43,880 nucleotides of DNA from contig CAJODA010000010.1 in the NCBI GenBank assembly GCA_905233745.1, forward strand, positions 1 to 43,880. The letters run 5' to 3'. Shown piece after piece: positions 33,655-42,468 of this stretch; the stretch's first letter is position 1, and each line of letters starts with the position of its first letter. Source of the DNA: an uncultured Bacteroidales bacterium (GTDB lineage Bacteria > Bacteroidota > Bacteroidia > Bacteroidales > WCHB1-69). Made by a program: the position numbers and the translations under genes. The notes under the pieces are model-generated. The model was given only the letters and a program-made list of their open reading frames with translations, searched no databases and was not told the origin of the DNA.

Positions 33655-34632
33655 TTAATGTATCTCATTTGCTTCATTACTGATTGATTTTGCCTTCGCA
33701 ATACTCACATTCAAGTCATATCCGATCAACAGCACCACAGAACTCCAATTTATCCAGAGCAGAATGGCAAAAAGTGCGCCGAGTGAACCGTAAATCAGGT
33801 TATAGTTGGAAAAATTGGCAAAATAGATATTCAACACCCACAATAAAACCACCAAAAGCACGGTACAGGTAATGGAACCGGCTGAGAAAAAACGATAGTT
33901 CCTCTTATCAACCGGCGCTATATAATAGGTAAAGCTGACCAACATATAGACAGCCAAGAATATCAAAATCCACTTCACCACATGGATGATGTATATATAG
34001 TTGCTGCTTGAAGCATCTCCCGTCAGATGCTGATGCACCTCATTGATTAATACCGATGAGATAATGAATAGTAATGCCACTATCAATATCACAACAAAAT
34101 AGATGGCCATCAAAACAAAGCTGAATCCTATCTGTTTGACAAAACTCCGCTTGGCTTCATCAAAATAGGATGTGTTCAATGCCACCAATATACCATTCAT
34201 GCAGACAACCGTAAAGTAGATACCGATGGCAAACATAAACAGGGACAGGGTACCGTTCTGACGTGTCACGACATCGGTCACGACTTCGGACACAGCCGAC
34301 CACGCATAAACGGGAACCACAGACTCAATAAAATCCAGCACCACATTATGCACTTTCTCCCCGAAAAAGGAGATGACCGAAAAGAGGGCAATAATCATGG
34401 GTATCAAGGCAATGAAAATGCGATAGGTCAGTGCGGCAGCTCTTTGGAAAATAATACCCTTGCCCAGCGACTCGATATAGAAACGCATGGCATCGTACAA
34501 GGGCACTTGTTGGAATCCGGGCAAAGAAATCTTCTTGGACTTCCTGACTATCTCTCCAATCAAAGGAGCTTGGTCCAAGTCGTCCATCGCCTTCAGCACC
34601 TTGTCTTTCCATTCGTTGATTTTACGGCTCAT
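33655..34632 (-). CDS. YihY/BrkB-family inner-membrane protein
   Basis: A 325-residue protein of the YihY/BrkB family with about six membrane helices: AAALTYRIFIALIPMIIALFSVISFFG, GTLSLFMFAIGIYFTVVCMNGI, FSFVLMAIYFVVILIVALLFI, the VKWILIFLAVYMLVSFTYYIAP segment with the family YYIAPVDKRNYRFFSAGS, and FANFSNYNLIYGSLGALFAILLWINWSSVVLLIGYDLN. The family was once mis-assigned as RNase BN; its true role is not settled. Its ATG overlaps the stop of the DUF748 gene by 4 nt, so the two are co-translated. Confidence 0.93.
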   Translation of the reverse strand: MSRKINEWKDKVLKAMDDLDQAPLIGEIVRKSKKISLPGFQQVPLYDAMRFYIESLGKGIIFQRAAALTYRIFIALIPMIIALFSVISFFGEKVHNVVLDFIESVVPVYAWSAVSEVVTDVVTRQNGTLSLFMFAIGIYFTVVCMNGILVALNTSYFDEAKRSFVKQIGFSFVLMAIYFVVILIVALLFIISSVLINEVHQHLTGDASSSNYIYIIHVVKWILIFLAVYMLVSFTYYIAPVDKRNYRFFSAGSITCTVLLVVLLWVLNIYFANFSNYNLIYGSLGALFAILLWINWSSVVLLIGYDLNVSIAKAKSISNEANEIH

Positions 34633-36641
34633 TCTCCCTCGAATTTCAGGTTAAAGTCAATTCTCAATTTGTCCTTGGACTTGTGAGGTTTCTCTTCATC
34701 CATTAGGACTACGCGACTGGATGGTACGCCCTGTTGTGCCAGATATTTCTGAACAGTCTGGAAACTCTGTTGCTTCACCGCATTTGCCTCCGCAGCTGAA
34801 AGGCTGGCATCCGGATAAGGCGTGACCGCCACCTCCAGTGACATTTCACTGCTTTGTTTAAGATAATCTGCAATGGCATTCAACTGGTGATTGTGCTCTA
34901 TCGTCAGCTCCGACGGGTTATCCATCGGCATCAGCATGGGTTTGAATGTCTCATCTCCTGCCAATGCCTTGGCTATGTAGTCGACAGGTGATGCCGCAAT
35001 CTTCACCACAAGGTTCAAGAATGTCTTCCAAATGACCTTTCTGAACGAGAAGTCCGGAGATGACACATCGCCCTGAACGGGAAGATCCATCTTTGCATGA
35101 TTCTTTCTGTCGGTGATGATGTACACGGCCGCCCGCATTGGAATCTTAGCGGCAGCAGGCTTTATGCTCTTGTCTTTCTTTCCAAATTTCGGTTTGTAGA
35201 TATCCAAACCGTTTTGACTGTCTAAAATATTGTCCTTAATGCTGATATTGCTCGTAAACGCCAGCAGACCGTCTTCAAGAGGATATGCCAGATAGTAGAG
35301 GGAATATGGCGAAAAGTCCGTAAGTTTCAAATTCTTGATTGAGATATCAGCATCTGCGTTACTCAAATCAAACGGGTCGATATGGGCACTGCAGGTCAAC
35401 TCGCCCGTGCTCCCCAATTTGGCTTTCAGGATCACCGGGGATGAACTCCCGCTACTGGAGAGATTATCGCTCTGTATCTGAATGCCGGAAACTTCAAAGT
35501 TCTGCTCCTGCGGTGACACTGTATGGTCGGCAAAAAGAATTTTCCCGTTGGTAATGTTCAGCTTCTTCACCACATATTGAATTGCCGAAGATTTAGACTT
35601 GCTGGAAGTCGTGTCAACTCTTCTCTCTTCCGCCGATGTGGAATCCGGGGCAGACTTTGCTCCTGTCAGGAGACTGAGCGTGTTACAATCTTCATAGATG
35701 TCATAATGAACAACCAGATCGTTAAGAGAAACGGTGTTAACCTTTGCATTTTTCTTACCCAAGTCCACATTCTCCATATCCATATTGAGAGCAGAGAAGG
35801 AAACCAGCGGGGACTTGTCTGCATTGATGGCCTTGAAGTTGGTCATTCCGACCGTTCCGGAGAAAATCATCTCTTCTATACGTTTTACGCAACCGCTCAC
35901 ATGTGCGTCTCCTTGCAGATTTCCGGACAAGCCGCCCACATTCAGCAGCTTGTGCAGGTAGGGCCATGCCATATCCAAGGACAGGTCATGCATATTCACT
36001 TTTGCATCGAAATCGCCTTTTTGAATATCATACTTGCCTTTCAGGGCAAAGTCTCCTCCATTCCGGAACGCTGTAGTCAAATGCAGGCGTGTGGCTCCCT
36101 GTTTGAGATGCAGGCGGGGGATCGTGATATTCACGTCTTTCGTATCAAAACAACTACCCACGCGAACGTCTTTATACAGCACCGAGCACCCTTTTACCCT
36201 GATTCTGCCTATATCCACCGACCATTTGGATGGTGTGTCCGGCTTCTGGGGTTTATCTTTTGTATAAAGGTCAATGATGTCGCTGAAATTAAAACGAATG
36301 CCATCCTGGACAACCTTCGCATTCAATCCTTTGAGCAGAACCTTTTTGACACGCACTGTCTTGCCCAACAACCGGGGAAGCGACACGTGCACTTTCAGTT
36401 TGTCAAAATAGAGAAAGCGATCTTTACCGTTTTCCTCTTTAACATCCATTCCTATGACAGCCACCTTGCCTGTGAAAACATTTATGCGGACATGTTTGAT
36501 TTTTACAACCCTGTTGCACAGTTCGACGCTATGTTTTTCCAGATATGACTTCACAACAGGACCTGCCACGATATTCACCAACAGCAGAAGTCCTATAAGA
36601 ATCCCGATTACAACAAGAAAAATTTTCAATCCTTTTTTCAT
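34629..36641 (-). CDS. DUF748 (AsmA-like) envelope protein
   Basis: A 670-residue protein with one N-terminal membrane anchor (IFLVVIGILIGLLLLVNIVAG) and a long periplasmic beta-rich domain of the DUF748/AsmA-like type. That domain contains VKIKHVRINVFTGKVAVIGMDV, KVLLKGLNAKVVQDGIRFNFSDI and the late family block LTDFSPYSLYYLAYPLEDGLLAF. The final quarter (PSELTIEHNHQLNAIADYLKQ) resembles an OmpA-like tail. Such proteins are thought to bridge inner and outer membrane and move phospholipid. The gene starts 5 nt after nadC and overlaps yihY by 4 nt. Confidence 0.85.
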   Translation of the reverse strand: MKKGLKIFLVVIGILIGLLLLVNIVAGPVVKSYLEKHSVELCNRVVKIKHVRINVFTGKVAVIGMDVKEENGKDRFLYFDKLKVHVSLPRLLGKTVRVKKVLLKGLNAKVVQDGIRFNFSDIIDLYTKDKPQKPDTPSKWSVDIGRIRVKGCSVLYKDVRVGSCFDTKDVNITIPRLHLKQGATRLHLTTAFRNGGDFALKGKYDIQKGDFDAKVNMHDLSLDMAWPYLHKLLNVGGLSGNLQGDAHVSGCVKRIEEMIFSGTVGMTNFKAINADKSPLVSFSALNMDMENVDLGKKNAKVNTVSLNDLVVHYDIYEDCNTLSLLTGAKSAPDSTSAEERRVDTTSSKSKSSAIQYVVKKLNITNGKILFADHTVSPQEQNFEVSGIQIQSDNLSSSGSSSPVILKAKLGSTGELTCSAHIDPFDLSNADADISIKNLKLTDFSPYSLYYLAYPLEDGLLAFTSNISIKDNILDSQNGLDIYKPKFGKKDKSIKPAAAKIPMRAAVYIITDRKNHAKMDLPVQGDVSSPDFSFRKVIWKTFLNLVVKIAASPVDYIAKALAGDETFKPMLMPMDNPSELTIEHNHQLNAIADYLKQSSEMSLEVAVTPYPDASLSAAEANAVKQQSFQTVQKYLAQQGVPSSRVVLMDEEKPHKSKDKLRIDFNLKFEGE

Positions 36642-36646
36642 AAAAA

Positions 36647-37498
36647 TCAGCAGATAACTGTTTTCAAACTCAAATCCAGACTAAGGATTTGATGGGTGAA
36701 GGCACCGATGGAGATAAAATCCACCCCAGTGGCGGCATAGTCATAAAGAGTCTCTTTCGTAATGCCACCGGAGGCTTCCGTCTCAAAACGGTGATTGACC
36801 AATTGCACGCCCTCGCGCACCTGCTCTGGCGTAAAATTATCGAACATAATACGATGCACACCACCATGTGCCAGCACGCGCCGCACATCATCCAAGCTGC
36901 GGGTCTCCACTTCGATTTTGAGATCAAGACCATGGGCTTTCTGGTAATTGATCGCTGCATCAATCGCTTTCTCTATACCGCCGGCAAAGTCAATGTGATT
37001 ATCCTTGAGCATCATCATATCGAAGAGACCGAAGCGATGGTTGCTCGCGCCTCCAACCTTGACAGCATATTTTTCAAAAACACGCATATTCGGAGTTGTC
37101 TTGCGCGTGTCGAGCAGCGTGACACCCGTATCCTTCACCATTTCCACATACTTGTGCGTGGTTGTCGCAATGCCACTCATACGCTGCATGAAGTTGAGCA
37201 CGGTACGCTCCGCAGTAAGCATTTTGGATGCAGGTCCTTTCAGTTTGAAAACCACACCGCCTTTCCGGATAGCATCACCATCATGCATAAACTGCTCCAT
37301 CTGGATGGAATCATCCACTTGGCGAAGAACCTCTCGGGCAACGTCAACGCCGCAAAGGATACCATCCTGCTTCACCAGCAGTTTCATTTCCCCCCGGGCA
37401 CTATCCGGAATGCAGGATTGGGAAGAATGGTCACCATCGCCGATATCCTCGGCCAAGGTCATCTGTATCAAATGCTTAATATTGTCGGTAATCTTCAT
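36647..37498 (-). CDS. nadC: Nicotinate-nucleotide diphosphorylase (carboxylating)
   Basis: A 283-residue quinolinate phosphoribosyltransferase that makes nicotinate mononucleotide from quinolinate and PRPP in NAD synthesis. Motifs: EDIGDGDHSSQSCIP, AERTVLNFMQRMSGIAT, LLDTRKTTPNMRVFEKYAV, GGASNHRFGLFDMMMLKDNH, KIEVETRSLDDV and TEASGGITKETL. Full length. Its ATG overlaps the stop of the upstream lipoprotein gene by 4 nt. A later enzyme of the same pathway, nadD, is at 42450. Confidence 0.97.
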   Translation of the reverse strand: MKITDNIKHLIQMTLAEDIGDGDHSSQSCIPDSARGEMKLLVKQDGILCGVDVAREVLRQVDDSIQMEQFMHDGDAIRKGGVVFKLKGPASKMLTAERTVLNFMQRMSGIATTTHKYVEMVKDTGVTLLDTRKTTPNMRVFEKYAVKVGGASNHRFGLFDMMMLKDNHIDFAGGIEKAIDAAINYQKAHGLDLKIEVETRSLDDVRRVLAHGGVHRIMFDNFTPEQVREGVQLVNHRFETEASGGITKETLYDYAATGVDFISIGAFTHQILSLDLSLKTVIC

Positions 37499-37986
37499 TT
37501 GTTCACTATAATTTCGGGTGTTTCAATAATATTGCTCAGATGCAGTTCCCTGTCAACAAGACAACAAGAGAGCTTTATCGTATCGTAGGAAGAGAAATAG
37601 TTGTTGATGAATGTCAATATGGTGATCTCACCTTCGATAGATTCAGGCACATTGTCGCTTAAGCGGGGGATACGGGCATGTAACGGCGTGGGAAGTTCAA
37701 TCAGTTCCCACACACCGTTCTGTTTTTCATAATAATCGATGAAGAAGTTGTAATAATAAAAGGAATCTTTGGCAAAAACGCCTGTGGTATCGGCGTCATC
37801 AAGTCCTATATCACCGTCACCGTCCTGAAAACGAACCACAAGATTGGCCTGGTTATCCACTCCTGATCCGTCATCCACTTTTTCAAGGCGCACAAACTCA
37901 ATGTACGGAACCTCAGAGAAGGGTTCCGTACGGTGGCAGCTGGAAAACAGCAGGAGTATAAGTCCGAACAGCAACAGTTTCTTCAT
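37495..37986 (-). CDS. Hypothetical lipoprotein of a Bacteroidales type
   Basis: A 163-residue protein with a lipoprotein signal (LILLLFSSC, Cys17) and a single beta-rich domain: PYIEFVRLEKVDDGSGVDNQ, then VVRFQDGDGDIGLDDADTTG, an acidic Asp/Gly loop that could bind calcium. Similar small lipoproteins are common next to housekeeping genes in Bacteroidales; no function is assigned. It sits 16 nt after hutH and overlaps nadC by 4 nt. Confidence 0.8.
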   Translation of the reverse strand: MKKLLLFGLILLLFSSCHRTEPFSEVPYIEFVRLEKVDDGSGVDNQANLVVRFQDGDGDIGLDDADTTGVFAKDSFYYYNFFIDYYEKQNGVWELIELPTPLHARIPRLSDNVPESIEGEITILTFINNYFSSYDTIKLSCCLVDRELHLSNIIETPEIIVNK

Positions 37987-38002
37987 CGGATGTTAAAATA
38001 TC

Positions 38003-39499
38003 CTAGTCCATCAGAATATGCACGCCGTTCACGAAGTCAATGGACTTCTGGATAAGCTCGTGCATGTAAGTGTCATTTTCCACGAACGGGACAAACTCAC
38101 GGTAGGCGGCCACAAAGTCCTCGATAAACGGGGAGGATTTCAGCGGGCGGCGGAACTCGAGAGCCTGCGCGGCATTAAACAGCTCGATACCGAGAATCTT
38201 CTCCACATTGTTGACCACCAGATAGCACTTGGTGGCGGCGTTGGCACCCATGCTCACATGGTCTTCCTGACCTTGTGACGACTCGATGGAGTCGGTGGAG
38301 CACGGCATGGTGAACGCTTTGTTCTGGTTCACGATGGAAGCTGCGGCGTACTGCGGAATCATGAAGCCGGAGTTGAGGCCCGGGTTCTTCACCAGGAAGG
38401 AAGGCAGCTCGCGCTTGCCGGCAATCAGTTGATAGATACGGCGTTCGGAGATGTTACCCAGCTCGGCCATGGCGATGGATAGGAAGTCGAGCACCAGGGC
38501 CAGCGGCTGGCCGTGGAAGTTGCCGGCAGACACCACGATGTCCTCATCCGGGAACACGGTGGGATTATCGGTCACGGAGTTGATTTCGGTCTCCACCACA
38601 TCCTGCACATGTTGGATGGAATCCTTGCTGGCGCCGTGCACCTGCGGGATACAGCGGAAGGAGTAAGGATCCTGGACATGTTCCTTATGGCGTTTGATAA
38701 TCTCCGAACCTTCAAGGAGTTGAAGCATGTGGGAGGCCGTGATAATTTGGCCAGCGTGCGGACGCACCATGTGCACATTGAGGTTGAACGGCTCGATGCG
38801 ACCATCGAAAGCATCCAGGGATACGGCGGCGATGATGTCGGCCATCCAGGAAAGTTTCTTGGCCTTGATGAGCAACCACACGGCATACGAGCTCATGAAT
38901 TGGGTGCCGTTGAGCAGCGCCAGACCCTCTTTGGATTGCAGGGTGATGGGCTCCCAGCCAAACTTCTCGTTGATGACGGAAGCGGGGTATTTCTTTCCTC
39001 GGTAGTAAACCTCGCCCATGCCGATGATAGGCAGGCTAAGGTGCGCCAGCGGGGCCAGGTCACCGGATGCGCCGAGCGAACCTTGCTGATAGACAACGGG
39101 ATACACGCCCTTGTTGTAGAAATCCACCAATCGTTGGATAGTGGCGAGCTGCACGCCGGAGTGGCCGTACGACAGCGACTGGATTTTCATGAGCAGCATC
39201 AGCTGCACGATTTCCTGGGGCACCTCTGCGCCAACGCCACACGCGTGCGAGATGACGAGGTTGCGCTGCAGGGTGGAGAGGTCCTCCTTGGAGATGCTGC
39301 GGTTGCACAAAGAACCGAAGCCGGTAGTCACACCGTAAATCGGTTCTTTTTCGGTGTCGGTTTTCTTGTCCAAGTAGGCGCGGCATTTCTGCACCGCGTC
39401 AATGGCCTCTTGCGACAATTCGATTTTCTGTTTGCGGTCGATGATCTTTTCAACCTTCTCAATACTGAGGAATTTGGTAGAGATTTTGTGTCGTGTCAT
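38003..39499 (-). CDS. hutH: Histidine ammonia-lyase
   Basis: A 498-residue aromatic amino-acid lyase that deaminates histidine to urocanate. The MIO-cofactor triad is present in GSLGASGDLAPLAHLSLP. Other family motifs: YGVTTGFGSLCNRSIS (catalytic Tyr), QRNLVISHACGVG, NGTQFMSSYAVWL, TDNPTVFPDEDIVVSAGNFHGQP, and SIESSQGQEDHVSMGANAA with the conserved QEDHVSMG. Full length. No other hut genes are in the window. It starts a minus-strand run toward nadC, with a -7 element TATTTTTG at 39543-39550. Confidence 0.95.
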   Translation of the reverse strand: MTRHKISTKFLSIEKVEKIIDRKQKIELSQEAIDAVQKCRAYLDKKTDTEKEPIYGVTTGFGSLCNRSISKEDLSTLQRNLVISHACGVGAEVPQEIVQLMLLMKIQSLSYGHSGVQLATIQRLVDFYNKGVYPVVYQQGSLGASGDLAPLAHLSLPIIGMGEVYYRGKKYPASVINEKFGWEPITLQSKEGLALLNGTQFMSSYAVWLLIKAKKLSWMADIIAAVSLDAFDGRIEPFNLNVHMVRPHAGQIITASHMLQLLEGSEIIKRHKEHVQDPYSFRCIPQVHGASKDSIQHVQDVVETEINSVTDNPTVFPDEDIVVSAGNFHGQPLALVLDFLSIAMAELGNISERRIYQLIAGKRELPSFLVKNPGLNSGFMIPQYAAASIVNQNKAFTMPCSTDSIESSQGQEDHVSMGANAATKCYLVVNNVEKILGIELFNAAQALEFRRPLKSSPFIEDFVAAYREFVPFVENDTYMHELIQKSIDFVNGVHILMD

Positions 39500-39542
39500 A
39501 TAGGTGTAGCTTTATAAATATTTTTATTCAATAATAAGCGTG

Positions 39543-39550
39543 CAAAAATA
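39543..39550 (-). promoter_or_regulatory. -7 element upstream of hutH
   Basis: CAAAAATA on the plus strand reads TATTTTTG on the minus strand, about 44 nt before the hutH ATG. It sits beside the start of the REP cluster. Confidence 0.5.
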
Positions 39551-39562
39551 GGAAAAAATATG

Positions 39563-39966
39563 AAACCGGGCTACCGGGCCAGGCAGACCTACGGCCTGCC
39601 ATATAACAATCCGATTTCCACATTTAACCTCTCATTTTGTTCCCACGCACACCTACGGCGTGCGAACATGGACGCAAAACGCCCCGGGCTACCAAGCCTG
39701 GCAGACCTACGGCCTGTCATATAACAATCCGATTTCCACATTTAACCCCTCATTATGTTCCCACGCACACCTACGGCGTGCGAACATGGACGCAAAACGC
39801 ACCGGGCTACCGGGCCTGGCAGACCTACGGCCTGCCGGCTGGTCAGAGAATGATATTTACTCGCATATTAAAACACGATTGATTGACAGCCTGCACGCTG
39901 TAGGCGTGCATGGCTCGGTAACAAACGGACATGCAGAACCCTATTGCACGCCGTAGGTGTGCATGG
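39563..39966. repeat. Left REP-type palindrome cluster (about 2.5 units of a ~119-bp composite repeat)
   Basis: Seven 19-nt imperfect palindromes occur: GGCAGACCTACGGCCTGCC at 39582, 39700 (one change) and 39818; CGCACACCTACGGCGTGCG at 39646 and 39764; then TGCACGCTGTAGGCGTGCA at 39892 and TGCACGCCGTAGGTGTGCA at 39945. All share a core CCTACGGC or its complement; the first five face one way and the last two the other. Between them the spacer sequence is also repeated with a period of about 118-119 bp. The cluster fills the 495-bp gap between hutH and the transposase. Reading frames through it are artefacts of the repeats. Confidence 0.9.
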
Positions 39967-39994
39967 ATTCGTTCATTTTGTAACACAAACAATC

Positions 39995-40477
39995 TTATAT
40001 ATCTTCAAAAATATACCTCTCGTCAAAGTTCACTTCTGCTTTGCGCAACATATCCAAATACTCATCCCTGAATGACCTTTTAGCATGATGCTGCTCCTGA
40101 TTCTGAATATAGGCGACAACCTTCGGCAACTGACTTTTGGAATAGGAAAACGCCCCGTAACCAGACTGCCACTCAAACCTACCTCCACAGAAATGATTAT
40201 CGTTTATCCATTTGGATGTCTCCCGTTTCACTCTTAGCATGAGTGACGATAGGGATTGGTTCGGGCGCATTCCGAAAAGAATGTGGATATGATTGTCCGT
40301 ACCTCCGATAGAAAGGGTTCTGTGTCCTTGATCATTGATAATGGCTGATAGGTACTGGTACAAACGATCTCGCCATGAAACATCCATCAGCGCCTCACGA
40401 TGGCGAACGGCAAAAACAGATTGTATGTGAATCTGTGTGTAGGTGCCGGGGGCAGTGTTTTTTGTTTTAGAAATCAT
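39995..40477 (-). CDS. Y1 (IS200-like/RAYT) transposase
   Basis: A 160-residue single-strand transposase of the Y1 HUH class. Seen: TYTQIHIQSVFAV, the HUH pair in TDNHIHILFG (His63, His65), KRETSKWINDNHF, and the catalytic Tyr in VVAYIQNQEQHH (Tyr123), ending in the usual FDERYIFEDI. I chose the ATG at 40475-40477; the longer frame starts at a TTG inside the promoter. A -7 element TATTTTTG lies at 40514-40521. It appears intact. It is flanked on both sides by palindrome clusters in the same orientation, as for REP-associated transposases thought to spread REP elements. Confidence 0.9.
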   Translation of the reverse strand: MISKTKNTAPGTYTQIHIQSVFAVRHREALMDVSWRDRLYQYLSAIINDQGHRTLSIGGTDNHIHILFGMRPNQSLSSLMLRVKRETSKWINDNHFCGGRFEWQSGYGAFSYSKSQLPKVVAYIQNQEQHHAKRSFRDEYLDMLRKAEVNFDERYIFEDI

Positions 40478-40513
40478 AATAATTTTGTTTTTATTGTAAA
40501 AATATTGGTTTTG

Positions 40514-40521
40514 CAAAAATA
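40514..40521 (-). promoter_or_regulatory. -7 element of the Y1 transposase
   Basis: CAAAAATA on the plus strand gives TATTTTTG on the minus strand, 36 nt before the chosen start. Confidence 0.45.
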
Positions 40522-40589
40522 ATGAAAATTTATAACATGTTGATAATCAATTTATTTTAACAATTATTTGTTAAAATAACATTATATTC

Positions 40590-40882
40590 CCACGCACCGG
40601 GCTACCAAGCCTGGCAGACCTACGGCCTGCCATACAACAATCCGATTTCCACATTTAACCCCTCATTATGTTCCCACGCACACCTACGGCGTGCGAACAT
40701 GGACGCAAAACGCACCGGGCTACCGAGCCTGGCAGACCTACGGCCTGCCGGCTGGTCAGAGAATGATATTTACTCGCATATTAAAACACGATTGATTGAC
40801 AGCCTGCACGCTGTAGGCGTGCGTGGCTCGGTAACATACGGGCATGTGAAAGCATATTGCACGCCGTAGGTGTGCATGGATA
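40590..40882. repeat. Right REP-type palindrome cluster
   Basis: Five palindromes in the same order as the end of the left cluster: 40613 and 40731 (GGCAGACCTACGGCCTGCC), 40677 (CGCACACCTACGGCGTGCG), 40805 (TGCACGCTGTAGGCGTGCG) and 40858 (TGCACGCCGTAGGTGTGCA). The sequence from about 40597 to 40880 is nearly identical to 39686-39966, so the transposase is bracketed by long direct repeats. The cluster ends about 25 nt from the rlmD stop. Confidence 0.9.
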
Positions 40883-40906
40883 CATGATTTAGCAACTGAA
40901 GAAAAA

Positions 40907-42313
40907 TTATCCTCTGAGGTCTAACCTCACCACATTCTCCACATGGTGGGTGTGCGGGAACATGTCCACGGGCTGCACGGCGGACACCTTGTACTTCTCG
41001 TTGAGCAGGGTGAGGTCGCGGGCCTGCGTGGCAGGATTGCAGCTCACATACACGATGCGCGGCACCTCCAGTTTCAGCAACTGCTCAATCACATTGGGGT
41101 GCATGCCGGCGCGCGGCGGGTCGGAGATGATGACATCTGGCTTGCCGTGCTTCTTGATAAAGCTATCGGTGAAAATCTTGGCCATATCACCCACCAGAAA
41201 ATCGGTGTTCGTGATGTTGTTGCGGGCTGAGTTGATTTTGGCATCTTCCACTGCCGTGTCCACATACTCGATGCCCACCACCCTTTTGGCCTGGTGCGCC
41301 ACAAAGTTGGCTATGGTGCCGGTGCCCGTGAACAGGTCATACACCACCTCATCGGGTTGGATGGCCGCGAAGTCGCGCACCACCTTGTAGAGATTGTACG
41401 CCTGCTCACTGTTTGTCTGATAGAACGATTTCGGTCCCACTTTGAATTGAAGGCCCTCCATCTCCTCCATGATGTAATCCTGACCTTTGAACAGATAGAA
41501 GGGCAGATCGAAAATGGCGTCGTTCATCTTGGTGTTCACCACATATACAAGCGAAGTGATTTCCGGGAACCTGTCAGCAATAGCCTGCAGCATATTCTTG
41601 GCCTCCTCATTGAAATCAGTAATCACCACCACCAGCATAAGATCACCGGTAGAGGCTGTCCGAATGATGATATTGCGCAACAGACCGGTCTGCTCCCGAG
41701 GGTTGTAGAAATCCAGATTATGTGTCATGGCATACTCACGACAAAACAGACGGATGTCGTTGCTGGGAGCTGCCTGCAGCCAACAATGTTCTATATCAAG
41801 AACCTTATCGAACATGCCGGGCACGTGGAACCCCAGACAGCGCTGCTCGTAGAACTCGCCATCCTCATAGCGCTTCAAGTCGTCGTACGATAGCCACTTC
41901 ATCGTGGAGAAGGTGTATTCCAACTTGTTGCGGTAATAGTATTGCTTCTCGGAACCGATGATGGGCATCAGCTCCGGAAACTTGAACTTGCCAAGATGCT
42001 TGAAATTGTCTTCCACTTGTTTCTGTTTGAAGGCCATCTGCTTGTCATAAGAAAGCATCTGCCACTTGCATCCGCCGCAAACTCCAAAGTGTCCGCATGG
42101 GGGAACCACACGGTCGGGCGACGGCGTGCGCACAGCCAAAAGGTTAGCCTCGGCATATCCGTGCTTGCGCTTATAGACCTCAACATCAACAATGTCGCCA
42201 GGCACAGCAAAAGGTACAAAAATGGTCAGGCCGTCCAACTTTGCAACAGCCTTTCCCTCCGCACCGGCGGAGATGATCTCTAAGTTTTCTATGTTATATC
42301 GTTTGAATGACAT
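40907..42313 (-). CDS. rlmD: 23S rRNA (uracil-5-)-methyltransferase RlmD-type
   Basis: A 468-residue SAM-dependent RNA methyltransferase of the TrmA/RumA family. Order: TRAM domain (about 8-60: SAGAEGKAVAKLDGLTIFVP, VPGDIVDVEVYKRKHGYAEA), an Fe-S cysteine cluster CGHFGVCGGCKWQML (about 73-87), a central domain, and the catalytic Rossmann domain with VYDLFTGTGTIANFVAHQ, IISDPPRAGMHPNVI and the nucleophile Cys in RIVYVSCNPATQARDL. Full length. RlmD, RlmC and TrmA types cannot be separated with certainty; the Fe-S motif and TRAM domain favour the RlmD type. A 9-bp tandem repeat occupies the region just upstream of its start. Confidence 0.9.
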   Translation of the reverse strand: MSFKRYNIENLEIISAGAEGKAVAKLDGLTIFVPFAVPGDIVDVEVYKRKHGYAEANLLAVRTPSPDRVVPPCGHFGVCGGCKWQMLSYDKQMAFKQKQVEDNFKHLGKFKFPELMPIIGSEKQYYYRNKLEYTFSTMKWLSYDDLKRYEDGEFYEQRCLGFHVPGMFDKVLDIEHCWLQAAPSNDIRLFCREYAMTHNLDFYNPREQTGLLRNIIIRTASTGDLMLVVVITDFNEEAKNMLQAIADRFPEITSLVYVVNTKMNDAIFDLPFYLFKGQDYIMEEMEGLQFKVGPKSFYQTNSEQAYNLYKVVRDFAAIQPDEVVYDLFTGTGTIANFVAHQAKRVVGIEYVDTAVEDAKINSARNNITNTDFLVGDMAKIFTDSFIKKHGKPDVIISDPPRAGMHPNVIEQLLKLEVPRIVYVSCNPATQARDLTLLNEKYKVSAVQPVDMFPHTHHVENVVRLDLRG

Positions 42314-42318
42314 GATAA

Positions 42319-42399
42319 GGTGAATGGGGTGAATGAGGTGAATGAGGTGAATGAGGTGAATGGGGTGAATGGGGTAAATGGGGTGAAATTGGTGAATGA
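42319..42399. repeat. Nine tandem copies of a 9-bp unit (GGTGAATGR) upstream of rlmD
   Basis: Units begin at 42319, 42328, 42337, 42346, 42355, 42364, 42373, 42382 and 42391. They read GGTGAATGG or GGTGAATGA with a few changes in the seventh and eighth. The array starts 6 nt from the rlmD ATG and fills most of the gap to nadD, so it must lie in the rlmD 5' leader or promoter region. Unit length divisible by three creates a spurious frame of NEV/NGV repeats. Confidence 0.9.
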
Positions 42400-42440
42400 G
42401 GTTTATAAAGTTTGTAAAGTTTGTGGTGTTGGTCTCCAGT

Positions 42441-42468
42441 CTCTCAACTCTAAACTCTCAACTCTAAA
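42441..42468. repeat. Two perfect 14-nt repeats covering the end of nadD
   Basis: CTCTCAACTCTAAA occurs twice in tandem. The nadD stop (TAG, 42450-42452) lies in the first copy and the second copy supplies the last residues, SLELRV. Confidence 0.85.

Noticed and set aside
39637..39956. Open frames with repeated TYGVRTW and GRPTAC-like peptides in the REP cluster
   Set aside because: They arise from the direct repeats; the palindromes, not codons, explain the conservation, and parallel frames exist in several phases.
39563..40882. CRISPR array
   Set aside because: Repeats are palindromic, of three arm types, irregularly spaced with repeated rather than unique spacers, and no cas genes are present.
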